A stretch of 64,000 bases of DNA from Beroe forskalii (GCA_011033025.1 WFMF01000005.1:1426001-1490000); one strand, 5' to 3'. Shown: positions 44,157-56,297, numbered from the stretch's first letter. The notes: generated by a model not told the origin, from the sequence alone. Translations and numbers: made by a program.

Positions 44157-47100
44157 CTAGATGACAAAGTTTGGTGAAAATACTTGCCACTCTCTAGAAA
44201 CCCACTTAAAAGCCGGGATAATTCTCACAGGTTTACACTCTACGGGAGCTGCAGCTGACGAGAAGATCTTGACTTGGTTTTCAATGCTCTTACAGTACTT
44301 TGACCCATGTTAACTGAAATATTAGGGGGTGTGCACATGTGGGTAATTTCATCAAATCAACGGGTTAACAAGATAAAAACGGCATTTGTCCCAACTAAAC
44401 ATCCGATGTAGAAGAATGTTCTTACCAGCCTGCTTGGTGGTTTTCTGCCACTGTGCGCATTGCTGCTCGAAAGCCGGATCACACATCTCAACGTAGGCCT
44501 GCGGTACACACATGCCCGGGTGCAGGGCGTAGAAATCCTGAGTTCAAACGCAAGGAAATCATTTAATTTGGGATTATCGTCGAAAAAATGGATCCACAGT
44601 TTCACAAATAAAAACTTTTGATATTCTCTCATATACCTCGTTACCTCAATTTGTTTCTTAAAAGAGGCGATACGAGGGAATAAGAGGTCAAAAAGGGGTT
44701 GAAAAAATGGGTTGCTGACGCTGCAGCACACTGCATGTATATCGTACCTTGTATCCCCCGTGAAGGATGTACATCTCGGGGTAGTAAAGGGCGGGGTAGC
44801 GTTGCGTGTTGTGGAGTCTGTCCTGGTCCCTCACATACCTACACATCCTGGGACCCCGCTTGGAGCTGAACTCACAGTGGAATATCACCACCTGTTTCCG
44901 GGAGAGAGGGTGGTGTGAGGTAATGACTCAACGTCTCAACACTACACATCATTGTATTGGGAGGTATCACATGACTTTATAACATGGTTCAATGACATAG
45001 TTCAATAACATGACTCAGTGTGGGATAGGATCTGGAAAACCCTGAGCGTGGGCTCTGGTGGAACACAGTTTTATGCGGCTAAACAGATCTTCAGCCAAGT
45101 GAAATTTGCAGAACTTAGTAAATTAGAATATAACCTGTTTAGGGCAGGTAGAGGTGGGACTGGTCAGGTACTGTTTGGACATGTCGTCTTTAGTGGTTAC
45201 ATTGACAGCTCCTTGGATGTGACCACCTTCATACTCATATGGGTATCTGAGGGAGTGGGGAAGCCTGAACTATACGCCCCAATCAAATCAGTGAATAGTT
45301 CTGAGGGAATGGGGAAGCCTGAACAATACACCCCAATCAAATTAGTTAATGTTTCTGAGCAGGATTAAACTTGAGGGGAATATTGACGGTAGAAGTGCCA
45401 TGAAACCTGGTATCAACAATGATGTAACTGTCCACTTTATCCTCGAACTTTCCCTGCACCAAGTCGGCCATGGTGTCGGGGGTGATGCACTTGAAGTCAC
45501 AGTGTTCACTGTCACAGGAGGCATGGAATGGGAGCGAGTACTCTCGACTGTTGTCTCCTGGAAAATGTGATGTGATTGGTGTGAAATCATCCATGAACTG
45601 TTACCTAGTGTGTAGGCCGAGAAAAGAGAAAAAGTCACACGCTAAATAATACTGATATTTCTGGGAAAGGACATTTTACCTGCGGCAAGTCACCTCACGA
45701 CACACATAATAGTTAACCTCTTAGGTTAGAATAAGGGTCTGGGTTAGAGTCAAGGCTTTGGGTGTGGTAATTTGTTTGGGTCAGAGCCCAAAGACTAATA
45801 CTAGATTGTCTTAATTGGTGAAATATCGGGCTCCCAAGTCAACATTCCTACATACTGCCTATTTTTGGTAGTCTGTGTCAAATGCCGATGTCACCTGAAA
45901 TAATATCTGGAACACGATCTGCACTGGACAATGCTAGTCGGCAGCCTGCTCTATCTAGCTAGCTGCTATCGAATCTGAATTGAAATTACCGCCGCGCGCA
46001 CTACGCACAAATTCTCGTGCGCGCAAACACAGAATATAAATTCGGCGGTCGCGCGTTCCGTGACAAATTTAATTATTAATTGTTATTGCCCTTCGACAAA
46101 TATTTCAACTTTTGCCACAGTTGCAGTAGATGTTTCACCAAAAGTGGAACAAGACTTCAAAGAGAAGATCAAAGGACAGTTATGAAGAGCCGGGCACTGT
46201 CCCAAAGCTCCCCTTTGGCAGTTTTTTTTTTCTTCAAGAACAATCTCTCCCTCGTTTCTCAGCCACGGCATATGTGGATAATCCTGTCAACCCTTTTTAC
46301 ATGACCTTTCATCTACTGTATTGTTGCTGTCAATCTAGGAGCTCACAGTAACAACTATACTGTCAATGTCATATGGGATTGAATGTGGAATGCGTACAAA
46401 TCAATATTCTTCATACGTCATTGGATTCGAATGGTGGCAACGTCATGAAGGCTGGAATGTAGAATGCGTATTGCGTACGAATCAAAATACGGCATACGTC
46501 ATAACATATGAATGGTGTCAACGTCATATGGATACAATGTGGAATGCGTACGAATCAAAATACGTCATACGTCATAGCATACGAATGGTGTCAACGCCAT
46601 ATGGTTGGAATGCGTACGAATCAAAATACGTCATACGTCATACAATACGAATGGTGTCAACGTCATAATATGGATGGAATGTGGAATGCGTGCATTCGTC
46701 ATGTTTGATTGGGTGTCAACAGAAGCATATATATAGCCCCCCACTGCGGGTGGAGTCATTATTCATTACATTTGTTGACCGCTCCTACTCCTACTACGCC
46801 CTCCTCGACGAGTGATGACCAGCCTCTCCTACTCATACCACGCCTTCCTTGACGAGTGATGACCAGCCTCTCCTACTCCTACCACGCCTTCCTTGACGAG
46901 TGATGACCAGCCTCTCCTACTCCTACCACGCCTTCCTTGACGAGTGATGACCAGCCTCTCCTACACCTACCACGCCTTCCTTGACGAGTGAAGACCAGCC
47001 TCTCTTACTCCTACCACGCCTTCCTAGACGAGTGAAGACCAGCTCTCCTACCCCTACCTCGCCTTCCTTGACGAGTGATGACCAGCCTCTCCTACTCCTA

Positions 47101-50100
47101 CCACGCCTTCCTTGACGAGTGAAGACCAGCCTCTCCTACTCCTACCACGTCTTCCTCGACGAGTGATACCAGCCCCTCTTACTCCTACCACACCTTCCCT
47201 GACGAGTGATGAACAGCCCCTCCTAGCACGCCTTCCCTGACGAGTGATGAACAGCCCCTCCTAGCACGCCTTCCTTGACGAGTGAAGACCACCCTCTCCT
47301 ACTCCAACATCACCTTCCTTGACGAGTGAAGACCAGCCTCTCCTACTTCTACCTCGCCTTTCTTGACGAGTGATGACCAGCCTCTCCTACTCCTACAACA
47401 TCGTTCTTGACGAGTGAAGACCAGCCTCTCCTACCCCTAACTCGCCTTCCTCGACGAGTGATGATCAGCGTCTCCTACTCCTACCACGCCTTCCGCGACG
47501 AGTGAAGACCAGCTCTCCTACCCCTACCACGCCTTCCTTGACGAGTGATGACCAGCCTCTCCTACTCCTACCACGCCTTCCTTGACGAGTGATGACCAGC
47601 CTCTCCTACTCCTACCACGCCTTCCTTGACGAGTGATGACCTGCCTCTCCTACTCCTACAACACCTTTCAGCTTTCTTGACGAGTGAAGACCAGCCTCTC
47701 CAAAAACCCCTACCTCGCCTTCCTTGACGAGTGATGATCAGCGTCTCCTACTCCTACCACGCCTTTCCTGAAGAGTGATGACTAGCCCCTCCTACTGGAG
47801 CTAGTGATGAACACGGATTGTCTTCAGACTATCAAGTGGAAACATTTGTGATGCTGTATATCTAGGGTCTGTCAGAAGGACTTAGCCAAATCCTCTGTCC
47901 CATGAGTTAGATATGTACAGTAAAAACGTTGGCGACGGCAAATGAATCACCTTAAGACCTTAATAGTCTGAAGACCCCGACCAGATTCGAGTGCCGGTCA
48001 ATCCGTGTCTATCACTAGCCCCAGTAGGTGGGGCTGCTCATCACCTGTCAAGGAAGGCGTGTGTTGTGCCTTTTCTGCTACATTAATAGAAACATCAAGC
48101 ATAATATGATGTTTCCACAAAATCGGAACAAATAAGAGACAATTTGCTGGCATGTTTTTCCTGCAACTAGAACCGAGGATAAATTTAGAGTTATAAGGGC
48201 ATGGGTCAGTGGGGAATTCGAAAGGGTCGGTTATGCGCTGATAGGGTCACTTAAGGTTAGGAAAGGGTAAGGTTTTTCTTTTCAGGTAGCCACAGGCCCA
48301 CCCTAGGATGCTGGGTTTTCCGGTCGTTCAGGCCCACTTTTTTTTCCGCCACAGGCCCACTTTTTAGCAGAAACTTGATAACAAAAACAGGCCCATTTGA
48401 GACATCACAGGTCCATTTGAGATAATACAACTTACAAGCCCATCTGAGACAACACTGGCCAATTTGTGACAATGCATGCCCATTAATTGATAGATCACAG
48501 GCCCATTTGAGACATAAAAAGGCCCAAAAGAGACCACACAGACCCGTTCGAGACAAAACAGGTCCACTTGAGACATCACAGGCCAATCTTGAACATTGCA
48601 GGCCCAAAATTTCACCACCCCCTACCCCCCTTTTTCCAAAAACTCCTCGGATTTCGAAATTAAAGACAAAATTTCAAAATCAAGGAAAAAGCTCGATATA
48701 AGATGCCAGCCACCAGCGCATCCAGGAAAGAAAAACCTTAGGACAGGGGTCAGTGAGTCACTCAAGAGGGTCGATTTTGCGCTGATAAGCGTCACTTTAG
48801 GTTGGAACAAAGGTCAGTGGGTCACTCGAGAGCGTCTATTCTGCGCTGGCAGGAGTCACTTCATGTTAGGAAAGGGTCAGTGGGTTACTCGATAGGGTCG
48901 GTTCACCGCTTGATAGTGATAGGAGTCACTTGGAAAAACATCTCCAAGAGCCGTCAGAAATTAAGAAAATCCCCATCAATGCTTAAATGGACCCCCTAAA
49001 TCCATTTAAATTTAAATAAATAAATAGCGATGTGAACAAAAATCTCAAATATACAGTAATTCATTTCTGTCCCATATGGAAGTATGGAAATTTCATGATA
49101 ATTGATAAACTTTTTTCGAACGAATTCCGGCTAATTGGAAAAGCGTTCATTTCCACCACATCGATTTCTGGAGAATGGTCAAACCTGTCCTCCAAAATAA
49201 TGTTTTATACTTTTATCTTCTTAGTTAGACCAATGGCATCTACTGGTCATAATTTCAACATTTATACATTTATCCCTGAGAACCATGAAACTATAAAAGT
49301 ATAAAAGCTGTCCAAAGTGGGTTAAGGAGGAGTAGTGAAACAAGGCAATTTTATAGCGTACCTATGAGAGGGACATCACTGTAGCTCGCGTCCATGCACC
49401 CAGGCACCCTGGGCAGTATTTCAGTGGAAGTTCTCTTGCTCTTCTGCATGGAAGGGCTGTTGTCTTTGAGCGCTCTGTAGGAGTCACTGAGACCGCGTTT
49501 AGTTGGTGCAGACTCATCCTCCTCATCATCGCTAGCAGGCAATTCCTCCTGAAAAGTGGAGACTTACTGCTTTACTGCCTGACTGGGGGAGTGTGGTGAA
49601 AGGGTACGTGATGTCATCTAATAGTCTAGGTAATGTCCTAATGGGAGAGTGTGGTAAAAAATACGTGCCCTACGTGGCCAGAGAAATAACCGGAATTGAA
49701 ATTTGCAAACACCTCAACAGCGCTTAATTCAGAAATTATCAACTCAATGAGAAATACTTTTGAACACTAGCGTACCTCTTCATCAAAGCAGAGTGCACCG
49801 GGGGGTGTTTCATTCATCAGGGCATTGTCCAGACTTCGCACACTTGTCTTGCGAGGGTTCACCGCTACAAAACTCTGATAATGGTTGAGTTAAAGGGAAT
49901 TTTGGTTTAAGTTACGAAATAACTCGTTTGTTTTAGCAGTACCTATTGGAACTATAGAAAATGTCAATATATCAATGTGAGATGACAAGGCGTGAAATGA
50001 AAGTTCTAGTTAATCAAGCAGTATCACAGTAGCAAGCTATTGCTACATATAGTAACCCAATAATGAATAAATTGCACCCCATCGTGCGACTCACACATTC

Positions 50101-50663
50101 GTCGTTGATGCCACTGTCGTTGCCCATGGAGAGGTTGTTAAGGTTGAAGTCTGAGCCCGACACATCGATGGAGAAGGCTCGGGGCTTCTCCTGGCAGGTT
50201 TTCAGGAGGGGACTCTCAGTGAAGAGGGGCACAGAGATTGTCTGACCGGAGGTGAGGGTGAAACGTCGCCGACAATCAGGCGTGGAGGCGCTGAGGAGAG
50301 AGGGTGATGTCGCATAAGGAGTTAATTCATATGAGGAGGGACAGTATCAAGAGGGAATCCATTTCATTTGCCAATTTACCAAAATCTACACAATCTATCA
50401 TCAAAGCAGTCCTAGAAATCCCAGAAATAGTATATAAACTCTTGCTTGATCGGGTATATATTGCTTTAGACCCTCACCCTTTGGGCTCTGAGTATAAACC
50501 GGATATAATAACTCTCTTGAAGTATCCCAGCATGGACCAGGCGCGTATCTATATAAGTATTAAGTACTCCCTGGATCCCCCTTTTTTACCTGATTCTGGG
50601 GGAGCTGGCCACTACCTCCTCCTCAGGTCGCACTGGAAGGGGCTCCACAAACAGGTTAGACAT
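44157..50663 (-). CDS. CDC25: CDC25 dual-specificity phosphatase (388 aa, 9 exons)
   Basis: Exons on the minus strand: 50663-50590, 50290-50095, 49874-49776, 49548-49362, 45557-45407, 45246-45135, 44891-44748, 44537-44426 and 44248-44157. All are GT-AG and in phase to TAG. An in-frame TGA lies 9 bases before the ATG. CDC25 removes inhibitory phosphates from CDK1/CDK2 to trigger mitosis. The rhodanese-fold domain begins in exon 5 ([14 protein letters not shown], then YIIVDTR) and continues with [15 protein letters not shown]. The catalytic HCX5R loop is H278-C279-EFSSK-R285, followed by [13 protein letters not shown] and [17 protein letters not shown]. The N-terminal half (about 185 aa) is short for the family and Ser/Pro-rich, as expected of a regulatory region. 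The donors of exons 5 and 6 are unusual but usable (GTTTCA, GTTATA). The last acceptor, CAGCTGCAG, offers two in-frame sites 6 nt apart. Intron 4 (3.8 kb) is full of repeats. Confidence 0.93.
46374..46690. repeat. Tandem CRE-like repeats (about 70-80 bp unit, 4-5 copies)
   Basis: Units start with GAATGTGGAATGCGTAC near 46380, 46457, 46538, 46606 and 46674. They contain AATACGTCATACGTCAT and GGTGTCAACGTCATA. Each unit carries two or three CGTCA words, the CREB/ATF half-site. The array lies directly upstream of a TATA box on the plus strand, inside CDC25 intron 4 and antisense to it. Confidence 0.8.
46728..46735 (+). promoter_or_regulatory. TATA box of a putative antisense promoter
   Basis: TATATATAG is preceded by the CRE-like repeats. 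An initiator-like TCATTAT about 25-30 bp downstream would place a start near 46757, just before the 44-bp array. The position and spacing are those of a core promoter. Transcription is not proven. Confidence 0.45.
46778..47790. repeat. 44-bp minisatellite, about 22 copies
   Basis: The unit reads GACGAGTGATGACCAGCC, then TCTCCTACTCCTACCACG, then CCTTCCTT. Most copies differ at a few positions and some are shortened. The last copy changes (TGAAGAGTGATGACTAGCC) and leads into an inverted repeat. No unit-length open frame is conserved. Confidence 0.92.
47758..48062. repeat. Inverted repeat closing the 44-bp array
   Basis: Left arm 47758-47832 and right arm 47963-48062 are complementary: CACGCCTT.CCT.GA, CTAGCCCC.CCTACTGG, GCTAGTGAT, ACACGGATTG and TCTTCAGACTAT all have counterparts in mirror order. 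The right arm carries about 26 extra bases. The intervening 130 bp is unique. The right arm holds one inverted copy of the array unit, so the array plus arms resembles a foldback element with a tandem-repeat terminus. Confidence 0.8.
48203..48930. repeat. Two further diverged tandem arrays in CDC25 intron 4
   Basis: 48290-48615 holds about 12 diverged copies of a 24-30-bp unit, CACAGGCCCATTTGAGACAT. 48735-48930 holds about three copies of a roughly 65-bp unit with GGGTCAGTGGGTCACTCGA, then TGCGCTGATAGG, GTCACTT and AGGTTAGGAAA. A lone unit of the latter stands at 48203-48262, on the other side of the first array. Confidence 0.75.
48950..49361. other. Remainder of CDC25 intron 4
   Basis: AT-rich with no repeat or element recognised. 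Confidence 0.4.
50437..50570. mobile_element. Partial F2 MITE in CDC25 intron 1
   Basis: TTGATCGGGTATATATTG, TAGACCCTCACCCTTTGGGC, TATAAACCGGATATA and GCGCGTAT follow the same order as the left half of the element at 19580-19829. The right half is missing. Confidence 0.6.
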
Positions 50664-51882
50664 GCCACCTCAAATTATGACAATATTATGATCTTAATAA
50701 CTATGCAGGACAGTGAAAATGCGACAATTTAGAAATATCATTTCTGTGAAATTTGCAAATAGTAAATACTTGCAAATAACTTGTCATGCTTGAATCGAAA
50801 TTATAACCTACTAATACACTAATATGACCTATCAATATAATGAATCAGTATCTGAACAAATTGATAAATGAGTAATAATTATGCAGAATTATTCAATTTT
50901 ACAGTTGTAAAATCGGGTAGAATTGCAAAATTGTCATCAGCTGTATTTCGAAAAGAAGGAATTTCAACCACGCTTATGATAATTTCAGAGCTAATATCAG
51001 TGAATAGTAATCTAAATGGCTCGCCCAATCGTCTTTTCATAATTTCATAGACACGTTTCTTCTTTTCTTGTGGTACTTATTGATTACGGTGCTAAAAGGC
51101 TAAAGAATGTTACCGATCACGTTTTTGAAGTTTCTAGATGCTTTCGAATGTTACTATTCCAGTAATTGTTTGCGTGGTCATAATATGACATATTATTATT
51201 AGCTGAGAACAAAAACAACACCTGGCCTTTGAACTTTTGAACCATTTGTAGTTGAAGACATCGGATAGTGTGGCTTACTGTACACACATTCTCACACTGT
51301 ACAGACTTACAGGTTATTACTTTAAGTTTAATCTCATCACCGCACACAGTCCTCCACACGGGAACAATGCAGGGGTCACGTGTTCTGTGTCACCACGTGA
51401 CCAGTGTAATATACAGATCCTACAGCCACTCAGCACACCACACACTCAGACACTCGCACATTGCAATAATACATTTGCTTCATTGCCCGTTGTTTCGTGT
51501 AGCTGTACATTCAGAGCTCATAACATATAGTCAATAGTGTACACTGCGTTTTGTTATTGCTCCACTTTGTAACACTCAGAAGTCATATATCCACTAAATT
51601 GCTGGGGTCTCCTGGGTGGTTCATATTCGAAACACCTGGTCATGAGATACTAACTATCTTGCTGACTGTAGTCCATTCCTTACTCTTGTTACTTACATTG
51701 AACTTAATTTGTTGTGACTAAACATTCTGCTTATTTGCTGCGTCAATTCTTCAATTCTTGGTTGCTGATAAAACTATAAATTCAAATTTTATAGGAAAGG
51801 AAGCAACGTGTTTTTGCTGAAATTGCTGGTTGCTAAGTGACACTATTCGAATCTCTGGTAACTGAGTCACTACACTCCTTCT
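50664..51882. promoter_or_regulatory. Divergent promoter region between CDC25 and the coiled-coil gene
   Basis: The 1.2 kb separates the CDC25 ATG (minus) from the ATG at 51883 (plus). Two CACGTG E-boxes (51377-51382 and 51394-51399) sit in mirrored context, GGTCACGTG and CACGTGACC. This is the preferred site of USF/MITF/Myc-type bHLH-zip factors. No TATA box was found next to either gene. Shared regulation is an inference. Confidence 0.45.
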
Positions 51883-53548
51883 ATGCTGGGAGAGTCTGAC
51901 CTGTCTCCAGACAAAGCACCGCCCTCCCCTCTGCCTGAGGTGTCCATCCTCCGGGACATCATAGCACTCCTTTGGGAGAAAACCCAGAACTTGGAACGGA
52001 TCCAAGCCACCTACGAAGAGGAGCTGGCTAATCTGACGGCTGAAGTGGCTCAGCAGAGTGCCACTATCGATCAGCTGACCAGCCAGCTGAGAGCAGTGAC
52101 TTGCGCAGACCAAGGGCTGCAAGAGGATGGGGGAGTGCCCGGACTCTCAGTAGCTTCCTTCTCAGAAACTTCAGAGGAACCAATGTCCCCCGGACTCTCT
52201 CCTGCATACTCGGGTAACTTCGCAAGCAATCGGGCACCTTTGGTAACGTCTACCAAGGACGAGAGATCTGCCAGCTTCGACAGTTTCGAGAAAAATGAGG
52301 CCGAGGTTCTCAGGTAATGGTTATCAATTCAAGTATTCAATTCAGGACCTCAAAAAGCAACAAAAAATTAAATTCATCAATATGGACCGTTGTATTATAT
52401 TTTCAAGCCACCAAGTTCATGACTCGATAATACTCATATGACCACTAGATTTGATTGAGATGCAAGTTTGAATTGTGTACGATTGTTGAAGGACTGCACA
52501 GACTGATCACCATCACAACAAATATTTCTACTTTTCCTTCCGCACAGAAAATAAACTGGCACAATTGAGACAAAACAACTAACACCTCTTTTTCAGGGCT
52601 GAAGAACAGCAAAGAATACCACCTATCTTAGTAACAACCCTCTCCTACGACACATCCATCTACAATGGCTCAGTTTCCCCTGTCAACTCATCTGATATCG
52701 ATGGGGAAATTCTTGTGACTGAAGAACTGACACCTAGCAACAGGTCTAATGTTACCAGGGCATCACGTAGCAACATCTCCAATGTCACGCTCACAGAGCA
52801 GCAACAGGTAGAGGAAGATGGGGCGAGCAACTTGGACAAGTCAGAGAAAAGGAGGGATGTTGTCAGCCAGGTTTACGTGACGAAGATGCCGGTTGTCCTG
52901 AAGGAAACCTCCGTAGATTCAGTAGCAGATTCTGAAGAGAGGGACGAGTTCATTGTCACTCCTCTACAGAGGAAATCCCCAAAAGATGCCCTCTCTCGAC
53001 ACCCTGATGATAATCTAGCACATTTTAACTGGACGAGATCAGACACTTTCGATGTGATTCCCATTTCCCAGAGTTCAGTGATCGCAGTACCAGTGAAACC
53101 CAAGCGTGGGGTCATCTCACCCCTCCAGACACAACGTCACCCTACAGAACGTGACGACACTGTGACGTCACTGCCGCGCCCTGAGGTGACATTTCACATG
53201 GCGCCAACCAGGGTCGACCACCACCTAGCAACGCACCACAAACCCATAGAAACCTGCTCAGAACACTCAACTTTCTCGCAAGAGAGTTGCTACAGTAGCA
53301 GTGGAGGGGACGGATCTAGTAGCTTCGACTACGAGGTCCAGTATATCACACCGCAACTCTCAGACCCTGAGTTTTACAGTGAAGAGGAGTGTGGGTGGGG
53401 CAGACCTGATCACAGGAACAACTTCAGCTTTGATGGGGAGGACTTCCAGCATGAGAGAGGAAGTAGCATGGTGCCAGATAGAGGTGTCAGGGAATGGCCT
53501 GAAGAGGAGGAGGAGGAGGAGGAGGAAGACTTGTTGACTCCGAGGTAA
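51883..53548 (+). CDS. Unrecognised coiled-coil protein with acidic tail (460 aa, 2 exons)
   Basis: Exon 1 is 51883-52313 (donor CTCAG|GTAATG) and exon 2 is 52597-53548 (acceptor CTCTTTTTCAG). The join is in phase, and an in-frame TAA lies eight codons before the start. Residues about 18-70 form a heptad-like coiled coil (ILRDIIALLWEKTQNLERI, then YEEELANLTAEVAQQ). The rest is polar and rich in Ser, Thr and Pro, with many SP/TP sites and likely disordered. It closes with a run of nine Glu before DLLTPR. No enzyme motif, membrane segment or known domain was seen. Codon use looks like a real gene, and the frame is uninterrupted across both exons. It is divergent from CDC25. Function unknown. 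Confidence 0.75.
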
Positions 53549-54570
53549 TGGAAGCTCTGGGAAGAAAAACCATGCCACAGATGCAACAGACTTGTGGTGA
53601 GAAATCTATGACATTTCACGGAAAACGAACAATCTTTATAACTGTTGGACGTGGGTTGAAAAATATGTAGCAAACATTCCAAGTGTATAGAAAATGATGT
53701 TTGCTTGTATGGAACTGTGGCCGGAATCGATATTATGGTTTACCCCTGAACAAGTGCTGAGGAGTGAATTTGAACATGTGAAACTCACGGACACATCACA
53801 CTTGTCAATTAAGTAACAAGGTACAGAGTGAGGAATCAACATGGATAATTCAGTTTTAAAAGAATTATAAACCTATTCAATATTTGCAGCTAATACACCG
53901 AAAGGTCAGATTGGTGATTATAATTCCAAATCATTTACTTATTTTGCTAATATATAAACAAATCATACAGTAGAGCTGATAGTGATAAGGCTACTTTAAA
54001 AATGGAGAAAAATTTTCTCACTAATTGAGGACTGACGTTTATATAACAGATGTCAGATGCTAGCAAATGGAATTGTTTAATGATTGAAATGTTGTAGTAT
54101 TTACCAAAAAATCTCTAGACCTCTAGACAGTCATTTTCATTTTGACACATCGCTAATTCACTGAAATTATGGACAAAATTCATTTAGGTATTATACTATC
54201 TTCATGAGGTCCTCTCAGAGTCTTAGTGTATAGCTACAGTTAGTGTATAGCTACAAAATATTCAATGAGTTATCATACTTTTACCTGGTATGAACTTTGG
54301 ATCAAAGTTTTTAACATAGTCTTGGTTATCATAAATTATCACTTTGTCTTCGTAGAAAATATAATATTTATGTGAGTCATTTCACATTGAAGGGGTATAG
54401 TATTAGCAATAAATCACTACATTATTATGCTTGATTTTCATTGATTCATGAGTGATATAGTTCAATCAGGTTTTAACGAGTAGGTAATTGATTAATTTTG
54501 AATAATTCGTTTCATTTCTATGTTATGAAATCATTTTTCAGATCTTATTGACATCATGACACATACAGTA
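53549..54570. other. 3' region of the coiled-coil gene and AT-rich spacer
   Basis: An AATAAA occurs near 54408. A distant 3' end is possible. Nothing else recognised. Confidence 0.4.
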
Positions 54571-54574
54571 CCTT

Positions 54575-55432
54575 TCCAACTCTGGCCAAAAACAGATGAT
54601 TTTATAGCAACTTGCCATTTATTGAGATATAAAGGATTAAAGGTGCACCAAAAATCTTGAATTCTTGACCCTTTTACTTTTTGATAATTCAAAAAAAACA
54701 GCAAATATTTCGTTTCTGTAAAAATTTCCTGTTTATGTAACCGAAGAATGGTTGAATGTTGATTCTCATTTTTAGGTTGCTATGACGTCAATATTAGCAC
54801 CCACACGAGTTCCCATAGCAACCGTTCTAAAGATTTTTGGCAGTTTTGACTCATAGTTCTTGGCCACATTTTCTGTTTTTATAAATCATCATGCAGGATA
54901 GATATTTCGATTCTGTGAAAAGTTTCAGTGATCATAACCAGTCAATGCTGAATTCTCAGATCTTCAGGTTGCTATGTATTTCATAGCAACCACCTAACCC
55001 GAGTTTCCGTAGCAACTGACCTCAAAATGGAAGAATCTGGGCTCCTTTTATAAATGAAACTCACGAATTGCCATTTATTTCAATTTTTGATAGAAAGGGT
55101 TGCCAACAATACAAAATGTTCAGATACAGTGAATCTAGCTCATTGGAGGCTCAATGCATATTTTGATGTAGTGGAATTTGGGGCTAATTTCATTAAAAAT
55201 CCTTGATTTTAAGACTGGTTGCTATGGAAACTCGTGTAGTTGCTATGAAAGTCATACCAACCTGAAAATTTCAGAATTCAGCATTGACTGGTTACGATCA
55301 CTGAAACTTTCTACAGAATCGAAATATTGGCTTATTTTTCGAATCATCAAAAAAGTAAAAGGGGTGAAGACTTTTCGTGCACCCTGTATCAGTTTAAAAC
55401 TTTGGCCACTAAAGTAGTTTTGGACAGTTGTA
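54575..55432. mobile_element. Inverted-repeat element, about 860 bp, with internal duplicated blocks
   Basis: The left arm (TCTGGCCAAA, AGGTGCACCAAAAATCTTGA, CCCTTTTACTTTTTGAT) is mirrored by the right arm (ATCAAAAAAGTAAAAGGGG, TTTTCGTGCACCCT, TTTGGCCACT). A block with TTTCGATTCTGT, CCAGTCAATGCTGAATTCT and GGTTGCTATG occurs near 54690, 54905 and, inverted, near 55215-55330. There is no coding capacity. Confidence 0.72.
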
Positions 55433-56280
55433 CACTGAAAATAATCTTGCAATCAAAAATAAGCTAATTGAGTTATTATTTTAGTTTTCAGATATGGAAA
55501 TAAAGTTTTTATTCCAAAAAGTGTGCCATGCCACATGCCAATTAACAAGAATTGTGCTTATTTTCTTGTTACTGTGGTGTCTCAACCTTTTGCAGTGTGG
55601 TGCAATGCCACATGGAGAACTTTTTGAAGGACATGATAGTCTATCATACAAGTTAAATTCAAAATTTTAGGATGCTTCAGCCTTCAATTTCAAGTAGTTA
55701 TCAATACTGTATTTGATAATTATCACAAGTTGCAATGTTCTATTTGCAGAAGGTTACTAAACAACCAGTACACGACCCAGGTCAAGATTTAAACAATAAT
55801 GATAATATTATCTGTATTATTCTACATTCTGCAATCATTTCAAGCCACTAAAACTATTTAGATTGATTGCGGTATATGCTGCAACAATCAACATTCTGAA
55901 TGTTCTTAATCAAATCACAAAGTCAAATGTAGGTACTACATGAAGATGCATATTGCATAAATAATATTCCCTTTTTCCCTTTATCCTGAAAAAGTAACAC
56001 AATTATATTTACCACATGAGTTAAGGAATTTGCATTCAGAATTGTGTTCAGACTATTTACAACACAACACATATTAAATTAACTAACTGAGGAACCCAAA
56101 GCTGAAAGTTCGTTTTGATAACAGATTGTCTGTGTGCTATTGGATCTAATCTGATCAGTACACCGTCCTTCTGCAATTCTTGCTTGAAGTCTTGGTGGGA
56201 GTGCATCAGGCGCTGGTGTAAGTGCAGTGGTTTCATCCCTGCCCTCTCATCCTCAAGTTAGATATTTTCAGACACTGTTT
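55433..56280. other. AT-rich spacer and possible LINE 5' UTR
   Basis: The less AT-rich segment from about 56100 to 56297 probably belongs to the LINE that follows, but its 5' end cannot be fixed. Confidence 0.35.
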
Positions 56281-56297
56281 AGAGAGTGTATCCCACC

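Noticed and set aside
46366-46708. Open frames of 66-100 codons
   Set aside because: They are read-through of the CRE-like tandem repeats. The protein is just the translated unit.
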